A DNA stretch of 64,000 nt from Clytia hemisphaerica (taxonomy: Eukaryota; Cnidaria; Hydrozoa; Leptothecata; Clytiidae). Where the stretch lies: assembly GCA_902728285.1 (NCBI GenBank), contig CACVBU010000700.1:162047-226046 (forward strand), read 5' to 3'. How positions within the stretch are numbered: the stretch's first letter is position 1; the number at the start of each line of letters is the position of its first letter. The notes under the pieces are model-generated. The model saw nothing but the letters and a program-made list of their open reading frames with translations. It ran no database searches and was not told where the DNA came from. Positions 15,101-27,100 of this stretch are shown here, piece after piece. The position numbers and the translations under genes were made by a program.

Positions 15101-18100
15101 CGATTCTTAAAAAAATGAATCAAAATATCAACCAACATTGATAAGAATCAGTAAAAAATGAGATTTGTCCTTGAAAATCCTGGAAAGTCCTGCATATTCA
15201 CTGAAAATCTTAAAATATCCTAGGGAAAATCCTGAAAATTGAAAACTTTCAAATTAACTTGATTCTTAGATTAATACTTATTTTGGAAAATCTTCTCAGT
15301 TTTGTTATTTTAGGGTCTTCTGTTAATTTTGTTTACGGTGACATTCAATAAAGAAGGATTCAAAAGTGTGTCGGCTACTCTCTTAACTTTCATGCGTTCA
15401 ATCAAATACATGAATTTTTCCAAAATTTCTCAAATTATCCTGGAAAATCCTGGAAAAAGGACTTAAAAAGTCCTGAAAAAGTCCAGGAAAATCACAAAAA
15501 ATACCCTGGAAAATTAGGCAAAGTCCTGGAATTCCAGTTTCATTTAAGGCTGGTAACCCTCTTACTATACGGATTTTAAACGACTCCATTTTAATTTCTA
15601 TTTCCAGACTATCATGTCAGAACTACCCGAAAAGAAGGACATATTACAACAGTTGAGCATAACCGCATTGAAATTCGAAATCGAATCAAGAGGTGTCTAC
15701 AAGATGCAGCCAACATTCTCCAAAGAGTTGAAATCCATCAAAAACTCAATTAACTTCTTAGAGAAGCATGGGGCCGAAAGATTGGCCTCTCTACACGATG
15801 ATATTAGCAATTGGAAGATTTTCATACATAAAGTTGACGACATGTTGGAGTATCTGGAGAGTAAAGATAATGTGTTAGTGGAAACACAGCCTAAAGATGC
15901 GATAGAAATGGAGCGAAGGAGGCTTTTTTTGGAGGTATAACCACATATATCGAAATGGATTTTTTTATCGCTAAGGATAGACAGCCGAAATTTCACGAAA
16001 AGCATTTTGATTTTGTATGACATTTTGTACATTCAACAAATTAAAACTTAACATTTAACGCCAATTCTATTTAAAAGTCTGCAGTGATGTATTTCTAGTT
16101 TGTGGCGTTATTTACAACCCTTGTTGGCGTAAACTCAAAATTGGATACTTGCGGATTAAGGGTCGGAGTCGATAAGATAACCATGATTTTCAATGGAGGC
16201 TTAATTTCACAGATTTCTGTAAAGCCCGATGGACTAGAGTACTTTGGCTGAAAAGTGTGCCGTGCTTAGGTAGAAAATCCTTTAAAAAAAAGCTTTAGGG
16301 ACGCCAAACCCTTATGGCTTTACACAAATCTATGGCTGATTTACGTTTTTGATTTCTTAATTCTCACCAGGACCTTCAGCGTGATTTGGAGTGCCATCAA
16401 CAAGATTTTCAAGATATCATGACGTCTAGTTCAAAACGTAAAGGCTCTACACACACTGACGACGAATTAGCGATTAAGATCAATACTATTACCAAGAAAT
16501 GGCACCAATTAAGCACCTATATTTCTCAACAATACCAAGTATTGTCATTATCTCTTCACTTCACGGAGGCTTCGGAGAACATTATGAACTATTTGGTGAA
16601 CATTGAAGAGAAACTAAAATCAGACATCCCTGATGAATTGAAAGCGAAGATTCATGAAGAAAACCAGAAAGCTAAGGTATGGAATTTGTCTTATTGGTTT
16701 TCTGGCAAAACTACAGATCTCAGCCGGTTCTATTTCCTCTAAATCGCTTCAGCATCATGGAAATATGCTAATTAGAGCCTTTGGCGCAGTTGCTTACAAG
16801 AAATTTTTTCTAGTAAACCTAAGAAGCTGCAAGATTTATTATACGACTTAAAGAATTTATAAATAAGCTGGTCATCGAACCTTCAATCCCGTTTTACTAA
16901 GGAGTTGGTTAATTTGGAGCAAAGAATCAATAAATTATCGAAGGATCCAGGAAGGATCCGTGAGAAGAGTTTAGCTCTGACTTTCCATAATATGACGGGC
17001 TCAAAACCTCACACGTCACACAGCAAGTTTCGTCCGTATTATTTTATTTTTGAAGTCATTACAAACCAAATATTTCCATCTTTTTAGGCGGTGGTCAACG
17101 ATCTTCAATCTAGAATCGAGTCTTTACAATCTTACGAATTCGGCAACCCATTCGAAGTCCTCCCTGAAGACCAATCGAAAAATGAGGAAAGCGTCTTCTG
17201 TGAAAATACTGAGTGTCAAAACACCATCTCTGAATCAGAAAATCAATCAAAAAGCATTAAACTAGATAATGAAACTCCACAGTTAATGCCAGGGAAAGAG
17301 CCTTATATGTTACCAGATAGTGATTTCGAAGAATCTTCACTGACTCAGCAACCAACGTTCGAGGATAATCTGATGCGTTTGAACATGGAATGGAATGAAA
17401 CAGTTCAAGGTATCGAGAGAATGTGTTTAGAGAATCATCAGACCACCAACAAATGGTATGATTTCACACGCCTCAAAAAGAAGGTAAGGTTTTTTCAAAA
17501 ATCACATCTATAACTCATTCTGAATCCCCCGAAGATACAAAAATAAAAGTATTGTTTTTTTGTGAGGTGCACTCACTAGTTAAAGTCGATTCGTTTAAAG
17601 TGTACACTTATTCTTGTTTTGCTTGCCATTTTTCAACAAATGCTTCATGCTAGCAAATACGTACTGTTGAAAAGATGATTCAGGACACTATACCGTTTTT
17701 TCATATATGGTAGTTTCAAACTTCCCGATTTCAGCCATATACAATTATAGTGATTGCATTAAAAGTTACAGCCTCTAAAAGGTAGCTCATTGGAGTCGAA
17801 AACTGTCTTTTTGCTATTCTTTCACTTCATTGGGCCACTTTCTAGAAGCTGTAACTTGACTTTCTAGAAGCTGTAACTTTCGATAAAAGTACTGCTGTAT
17901 ATAGTTGAAATCAAAAATGCTTTAAAGTACATCTACACCAAAGATATGGTTCTGATTTACAGCGAAAGTACTGACGAAGTAAGTTTCATTCAAATTATAA
18001 TCATTCTTTCAGGTTGTGCGTTGGATTGAGAAGAAAGAAGGAGATGTGAAAGATGAAGAAGCTCTTGATGCTACCAACAAGAATTTTGATTCCATCGTCA

Positions 18101-21100
18101 AAAATCTTGACAAGTATAAGGTATAGGGGCTTTTATTGACGTCTTTTAGACGCGAATAGGAAATTATGCTTCAAAGCTATTATATTTCAATTTTGTCGGG
18201 TGTTTTTCATTTAATTCTCTAAGTGAATCTCAAATTGAATATATTCAATATAATGTTCTCCCTCTCCTGCGACGCGAGAATTAGACAGAGAATTATTTTG
18301 TTAATTCTGTCTTGTCAGCATAAGAGACGTGCCTTGACGTGACGTGCCGTGCCGAATTACCCTATGTCATCTCCGAACGCTGGCACGTATTCTTCATTTA
18401 TCAGAGGTTAAAATTCTCCTCCTTTTTTAGGCGTGAAGAATTTCAAGAAGCTTTTCACTTTTGAAACCCTCAATCATGCCTCAATTTTCAAAAAATGTTG
18501 ATCCGAAACAATTTATCCTTATAATGAAGACGTGACGTGCCGTGCCTTCTTGCCATATATCATGAAAATATATCTTTAAACCGTCACACTTCCTAGCTAT
18601 ATTTAACTAATCTCTCACATACAGATCATCCTTTCTCTCCGCACACCACACTCTGTTCTTAAAAGCGAATGTGACGATCTGACATAGTTGCTCAGCCAAA
18701 ACAATCAAGATCTTTGACGTTTGCTAAGTCAATCACCGCCCTCAAAAGCTCATTTAATACTCATCCCAAATTTGGATGAACACGCGTTTCATGCGCGGAG
18801 TATCATAATCTGCTCGGAGATTATATTTATCTGGGCGCATTTTTTATGAATAATTTTATATACTACCTTTAATTTTGTCGTTATAGGATTTGAAAGAACG
18901 AGTGTCGCTTCACAAGAGAGACATAGACATCCTTTTGAAGAAAGCATCTAGCTTATCTACCGATCTCTCTTTATCATCCATTCAAGAGAGATTCTCCAAC
19001 CTTGAAGATGAAGTGACCGAGCGTGACCATTATTATAGTGGTTAGTTTCCTTGCTAAGTATATCTTCACTGAAGCTCGGTCTTTCGTAAATTGCTCTTAA
19101 ATACGCACGCTCTATTCACTTATTGGCTAAAAGGAGCTTAGGATCAGAATTTTTCCTCTGAAATCAGGAATAGTTCTTATAATTTGCTTTCATATCTTGG
19201 TCAAAGTTGAGCCTCGTGTTATAAAATAGATAGAGTGTATTTTTCATAATTGATATTTTTTTGTATGCAGATGAAAATATTTTTTGCTTACCAGGCGTAG
19301 TTTATATGGCCGGTTTTTTGCCGTGTCTAAATCAAATAACTTCATGAGCGGCTGTATAAATCAAATTTTGATTTGAGGTCGACCTTAACAATTGAACACG
19401 GCAAATTTTGCTGAACTTATTAAAAAGAGCGGCAAAAGATCGGCACTGGTTTAAACGGCCTACTTTTTTGTCGATCTTAATTCAAACAATAATGTTTTCA
19501 TGTGAAAAGACACCAAACTTCTTTGTTTCTTTTGTTTAAAATAGGGGTTTCCTCGATTCATTTAAAGTCGAGTTCAAAATAAAAGCTTATTTAAAGTCGA
19601 CTTCAAATAAGTTTTCGGTTTATACTGTCGATCTCAATTAATATCAAACTTTTGCCTCGTTTTTGCCGATTTTATATATTTGAATTAGACACGGCAAAAA
19701 ACCGGCCATTTAAACTACGCCGAGATATTTAAGATTTTAAACTTGAATCATTGGTTGTTTTCAGGTTTACTTTCCTCATGGAAATCGTTCACGGAGCGAA
19801 AGAATCGATTTCAGAATGTTTTGAGAATGTCTTCTTTGGCGAACGCTTTGAAACAATGCAAGACAATTCAAGATGTCGCAGAGGACGTCTCTCAAATGAA
19901 TGTAGGTGTATTGAACATAAATCTTCGCCTAGTTTTAGAATTCTTGGACATAGAAAGTCATGTGATGCCTTTTCCAACCAATGAGATGAAAAAGGGGAAA
20001 TACAGACTGGTTTAACTCACAAAAAATTTCTTTACTGAATTTATGCAATTTATTATTTGTTGTACGTAAACCATAATGAAGCCTGACCTACCCCTACCAC
20101 GGGCGATTTTTTGTTTTGCCTTGTGCCGGTCTGTTACTACTCTGTATCAAAGTGTATCCCACGTTTATCGTTTCGTAGTATATTGGCAATGTAGCCGTAT
20201 ATATCGGGTCTGTGTAGAGTCTGTTACGGTTGGATGAATTGTCTCGCTAGTACCAACTTTCTGGTTCTAAATTTAATCAAAAACTGGCTCCGTAGGAGTG
20301 TTTTTTGACATCACTTAGTTTAACTTTGATTATTTTTTATTATTCAGGAGAAAAGATCAATTCTTGAAGACTTGCAATCTGAACTCTTAAACGAAAAGCC
20401 ATCTGACATGACCACACAACATTACCAAGATCTTTGCCAAGAAGTCGACCAAACCATTACAGAGTTGAATGAGGATTCGAAGAATTTGAAGGTCGTTCAT
20501 GAGAGATTGAGTGAGATTGAACAAGCCAAAGATGAGATTTCCACATGGTGCATTGATGTGATGAATGAAGAAGACCAATGTGGTGTTGATTTGAAGGTAA
20601 GTGACCCTAGCTTAAAGGAAAAACATTTGGCTACATAGAGCATAATTGTTAGTTAAACCTTAAGCCGGAACTCACCAAAGTTCCTTTTGCTTAATGTTTT
20701 CATAGTGTTGCAACTTTTCCATCTGTAGATGGAAATCGGCCTAGTTGAGATTCTTTACTAGGATTTTCGTCCTAGTTTATGAAGAATTTCTTCTTAAAAT
20801 CTATTAAAACCCAAACGTTTTAAGAGCATTCGAAGCCTCAATCACTTTCTGATGTTCTTATAACAAAACGTATTATATTTTGCTTCCAGAGTGAATTGGA
20901 AAAGAAACTTTCTCTTCTTTCCACGTGCAACGACTGTGCATCGGAACTCATGAAGTCGTACGGTCTTCTCAACCAATCACTGATCGTTAAACCGCTGACC
21001 GAAATCAAAGAAGACATTTGCCAAGTAATGGAGATTGTAGAAGATCCTATGTGTAGTTCTCAGGTTTTGGATGATACAGAAGAATTGTTGGATAGTTTTG

Positions 21101-24100
21101 CAGCTCAATATTCACAAACTGACTCTCAACAAGAATCACCAAGTATCGATTCCACTCTTGATAAAGAGGTAAAATCCAGTTAAATTCCTAAAAGTAGTGT
21201 ATCATCGGTGAATAAATTGATAATTCTCTACAAGCAAGGATTAGAACTTTTAATTGTCACTGGTTTAGAAATGAAGTCTAATATTAAAATCCATGCAGGG
21301 GGTGGACGAACTAAAATCAGTTTTTACTTTTTACTTTACCCCTCCCCCCCTGGAAAAATAATTCTTCTTCGAATCATCCTCTGGAAATGTTCGTTCACCC
21401 CTTGTATGGAGATAAAATGGAATAGCCCATTAGCTAGCGATGTTTTATTAAAAGTTTTTCTTTTGACTTGACTGGCTTCTCTTCACAGAGGATGATTGAT
21501 ACAGTAAACGAGTCTATCAGCTTTTATCTACCGTGAAGTACTAGCCCACTCAAACCTCATCTTCTTCTAGATTATTTTAACTTTATCTCCGGAGGGGAAA
21601 CTTAGGCAAAAATAGGCGATGGGTGTGTGCGGACAGTAAGGGTCGGTTTAATTAACCTTCCCAAGTCTCGTTAAGAAACTACGAAAACAACAAAAGGTCG
21701 GAATAATATCTTCAAGGCTAGGAAATTAAGAGTCACTTTTTCGCCAATTTTTTCATTCTAAAAAGGGTAACCTTTTGGCTAAAATTAAGTCTCTTTAAAG
21801 GTCGGCTTTAGGAGATCCGGTCCGAACAAGCCCGACATTCTCCAAGCTTAGGACTTTAGCTAAATAAATTTTCGATGCAAGGTTAAAGAGAAGCATTATC
21901 TCAATTTCTTTTTCTTCAGGTATCAGTGTCTGTTGCCAGTAGCCAAGTCACAGAAAATGTGACAGATCCAAGTTACGTGGTTTCCTTGGAGAATTCACCT
22001 TATTTGTTAGATGAAGAGACACTGACATCAATGACCAATCCAACACAATCTGGCGATCTCCTCCAAGACGAAGATCGTTTTTATGCTGTAGGATCAGCCG
22101 GTTCTTTAGAAGATGTTTGCAGTTTGGTCTCTGAGGACTTCGATGGAAGGAGTGAATCGATGGATATTAATTATGTGGACGATTTAGATTCGGTTGCTAC
22201 TGATGATAATACTAGCAAACTCCCCACTCACCACTCCATTACTACTGAAGACTTGGTGTCCTCGGCATCCAGTCTGCCGCCCTTAGAATCAACAGCAGAA
22301 AGTGGAGTATCTGCATCAGTGGAGCAAGGTGATGAAAACAGCTCTGGCAACACGTGTGATGAAGTTGACAATGCTTCGTTTATGGAGAGTACTTCAAGTC
22401 AGAACGTAGAAGATTCTTTTAGAGATGAGCTCTCATTTGATCAAGATACTGGTGCAACACATTCTGTTGTTGACAGCGATTCCTTTGTTGAAGAGACTTC
22501 TCAAAATACAAGTAGCATTGCAGAAGTATCAAACGATAATAATGATGTTTCTTATAAAAAAGAACATTCAGCTAATTCCCTCTCTGAGCCGCTCTCTGAA
22601 AAGGTGAGCAGTGATACATCTTGCTCAGATATTGAAAAGCAAAATTCCTCACAACCACCTTTTGGATTAGCAACCAACTGGAAGAATCCTGCTACACAGT
22701 CTTGTTCTGTGTCAGAGGAATACCTTTCAGGAGCCAATGAAAATGAAGAAGCGACTTCAAGGACCAATGACCATGAAGGATTAACACCACGTGACTTCAA
22801 TACACCAATCCCAACGATCCGTATCGAGAACACAGACGGGAACGATAATGAATCCACCATGTTGTCGATTGATGGTGAAAATGTCTTCGTGATTGGTTTA
22901 GAGCAAGAATTAGATTCCGTGATGAAAGAAGAAGACAATGGAATGGAGGGTTTGCAAACCAAACTGACCAAGATCCAGGTATTTTTATTTATTGGACCTT
23001 CTTAGACTTTCTGACGATTGCTGAGAGAGCTTGAAACTCTGGGTAATGTAAATTATTCTTGTCATAGAAATGATTTTAATGGAAGCTTTATCTTTGGTAT
23101 CGAGCAGTTTTTCTATTAAAATTTGTTCACCAAACAAATAATGATAGACTTTCCTAGATAAAGATTTACTCCTATGAAGAGGTCGTATTTCCCGGCCAGG
23201 GGAGGAAAGAAGCATTTTCATATGTTTCAAGGAGGTTACTTTTGGAAACTGGACAGCCCTGATAGAGAACGTTACATTTTCGACTTAGCTCTAGAATTTT
23301 TAGCCTCTGGATATTTTATGCCTTTAAAACCTTTTGACTACCATCATTTTCGTAAATATTCACGTCCCTAAATTTCATAATCCACAAAGAAAGATTATTT
23401 AGTCAATTTAGACAATTTAGTCAATTTAGTCAAATTTGAATTTCAGATTATGCAAGAGACTGTGGACGAGTTCATTCAAGAGGTTGACGTGATTCCAACA
23501 CGTCTCCATTCTCTCAAGAACACTCTTGTTGATTTGGAAAAATACTACAGTACGCTTACTGAAGATATGAAGATGTTTGGTGAATTTTCTAACGAATGGA
23601 CTGATTATTTCGTTCTCGCCAAGAAAGAGTTTGAGAATTGTCGCGTGTTCAAAGCGAACACGCTGCAGGAAATGAGTAACAACCTTGATCAAATTCAGGT
23701 AATTTTTGTTATTTACTATTGTTTTCTATTTGGTACATTGAGATCTTCAAATGCCGACATGCTTGGGTTCTTCTAATAGATGAATATATGAGGGCTCGAA
23801 GGGCATGACGATTCGTAAGTTTTAAACAATAACCTTTATGTACGTACCCTGGACCAAGTTTATCAATCTCGTCCTAGCAAAACCTTTAATCGGAGTTTTT
23901 ACCCTAATGGTAGCACTCCTCAATAGCGGTTGAGATGCGCGAGTGCGCTAGATCTACTTTATCTTGAATAATTTTGCTGATGTTAATTTTTAACACTACA
24001 ATGGCTTCTTTGCGGGTACCACTCTCAAAAAAAACTCAGATCAAAGTTGGCCGACATAGCTTGGTCCAGGGTATATAAAGGTCAGTGTTTGAAACTTAAC

Positions 24101-27100
24101 AAAAAAAAACAATTAAATTTGCCAATATTTCACGCCAGCATATAAACTACTGACAAATTATATGGTATGTCAAATTATTTCCCTGCAGCATTTAATGGAT
24201 GAAATGGACAATAGTGACACGATTATCCTTCAAGTCTACACTAAAGGAGAGGAAATCCTTCAAAAATATGACGATGCAAATGGCTTACAGGTAAACTGAA
24301 TGTCTTTAAGAATAATGCTTTGTTAGGCTCAATGTAATAACCGCTAGTTCTCATTACTGAAGTATTGTGAGATCGGTCAACAGATATCTTATTTAAAACA
24401 CTAGATAGAGCTACTCTGTAATTCCTAAGCAACGGTAGTTGAAGCAAAATAATCTGCCATCTTTGCTGAAAGTAGACCATAGTAGGTACCGGAAATTTGA
24501 TGAACCAACCAAAAAAAACTGAATGACGCGAAGAGACGAGGCAAGAAAATTGACTTTATCAATCAATTACCGGCACCGAACAACTATGGTCTACTATAGT
24601 CTAAGATGGTGGATTATTTAGCTTCAACTAGGGAGGGAGTAGATCTATTTAGTTTTTATATAAGATGGGTGTAACCCTTTATCACGATTAGCATATTTTA
24701 GAATTTGTGTCAGAGATGAATACAGTATTCTACATTTGAGAATGCCTATAATTTTTCCTTTCAAGCCAAATCCGGTGTAACTTTATAAGAATAATTATGA
24801 AAATATGAATACTATTCTCCTCGTTCCTCTTACAGAAATCCGTCTCACAGCAACTAGAAGTCATGGAAAAAGACTGGGCCTCGTTTTGTACCCAAACATC
24901 CGAGCATAGACAAGTCATAGACGATTGTGTATCTCAATGGGTAGATTTTGAAAACAGTTTCCAAAGTTTAAGCACGCTTCTCAAAGAATTCTCAACTATT
25001 CTGGATCAAGATGCTAATGACAAAATTGACCATGGAAGTGTAGAACATTCTATCAACCGATATGAGGTATACTGTCTTTCACTATTGGGCTTTTCTGGAA
25101 ATTTTCCGTATCCCCTGTTGAGGATATACATTTTTGAGGTCTGTGGAGCCTGGATATCCGACCTGAAAAAATCGACCCCTGAATGTCCAAGTGGATAGAG
25201 TGAATAGAAGGGTTGAGGATATCCATGCATTTTGTCTTGTACTCTCTGGATATCCATGCATTCTGTCTTGTACCCTCTGAATATCCATGCATTTTGTCTT
25301 GTACCCCCTGGATATCCATGCATTTTGTCTTGTACCCTCTGGATATCCATGCATTTTGTCTTGTACCCCCTGGATATCGATGCATTCTGTCTTGTACTCC
25401 CTCTGGATATCCATGCATTCTGTCTTGTACCCCCTGGATATCCAGACATTCTGTCTTGTACCCTCTGGATATCCATGCATTTTGTCCTGTACTCTCTGGA
25501 TATCCAGACATTTTGTCTTGTACCCCCTGGATATCCATGCATTTTGTCTTGTACCCCCTGGATATCCAGACATTCTGTCTTGTACTCCCTGGATATCCAG
25601 ACATTCTGTCCTGTACCCCCTGGATATCCAGACATTTTGTCTTGTACCCCCTGGATATCCATGCATTTTGTCTTGTACCCCCTGGATATCCAGACATTCT
25701 GTCTTGGATATCCAGACATTCCAGACATTCTGTCTTGTACCCCCTGGATATCCATGCATTTTGTCTTGTACCCTCTCGATGTCCAGACATTCTGTCTTGT
25801 ACCCCCTGGATATCCAGACATTCTGTCTTGTACTCCCTGGATATCCAGACATTCTGTCTTGTACCCCCTGGATATCCATGCATTTTGTCTTGTACCCTCT
25901 CGATGTCCAGACATTCTGTCTTGTACCCCCTGGATATCCATGCATTTTGTCCTGTACTCTCTGGATATCCAGACATTTTGTCTTGTACCCCCTGGATATC
26001 CATGCATTTTGTCTTGTACCCCCTGGATATCCAGACATTCTGTCTTGTACTCCCTGGATATCCAGACATTCTGTCCTGTACCCCCTGGATATCCAGACAT
26101 TTTGTCTTGTACCCCCTGGATATCCATGCATTTTGTCTTGTACCCCCTGGATATCCAGACATTCTGTCTTGTATTCCCTGGATATCCAGACATTCTGTCT
26201 TGTACCCCCTGGATATCCAGACATTCTGTCTTGTACCCCCTGGATATCCATGCATTTTGTCTTGTACCCTCTCGATGTCCAGACATTCTGTCTTGTACCC
26301 CCTGGATATCCATGCATTTTGTCTTGTACCCCCTGGATGTCCAGACATTCTGTCTTGTACCCCCTGGATATCCATGCATTTTGTCTTGTACCCCCTCGAT
26401 GTCCAGACATTCTGTCTTGTACCCCCTGGATATCCTCTCCCTCTTATAAGGACCTACCCCGTGGATATCCAAATATCATTAGACTCCCTAGATATCCGAT
26501 ATCCTCAACAGGGGGGCATGGACTAAATTCTGGAGAAGCCCATTTCATCTTATGTTATTCTTAGGCTTGTCTTCTTAATTAGTGGTCGACACCTTTCACG
26601 ACTTTAAAAACCAATGTTTCTTTGGCACAAGAGGTCATTTCTCCGTAGAACTTTCGATAGCGATTGTAACAAAGCTTTTACTTGGACTCAAAACAAAACT
26701 TTTTAACACCTTTTCAATTTACAATTGTTTCCCTTCATTAACTTCCCCCTTTTCCCTCATCTTTTCAAATCGCCTACATTTTCCTACGACGCACATGTCA
26801 TTCTTTGATACAGCTTCTTATCTTGATCAGTCTGAGATGTGCTTTATAAGAACAATCTTCATATTCTTTAAAACATCCATTTTTTTTCATGTTTTGTTTT
26901 CAGGGATTTTTCTTGATTTAGTCAGACTGGCCAAAGTTCGCGTCTGGAGAATTCTTGCAAAGCTATGTTCAGGCCTGCGTGCTCATTTAAGTGCACATTT
27001 TTATAAGAACAAACTATATAAACTCTGAGCTTGGAAGCCAAGAATATTAAGACTCTAAAGGACCCATTTCTATATTCCATGGGAAAAATCACCAAAAATG

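Noticed and set aside
16753-16850. Alternative start of the broken exon at CAG 16750-16752
   Set aside because: The frame from there has no spectrin character and ends at a stop; the 16776 start gives helix-like sequence.
25217-26437. CRISPR-like array
   Set aside because: Units are contiguous with no unique spacers, in a eukaryotic intron.
25006-26564. Six overlapping ORFs of about 400-490 codons on both strands
   Set aside because: All are the 31-bp minisatellite read in each frame; they lie in an intron with no start context, domain or splice support.
26582-27028. 148-codon ORF in the intron after the minisatellite
   Set aside because: Phe/Leu-rich AT-driven translation with no domain and no splice sites fitting the gene.
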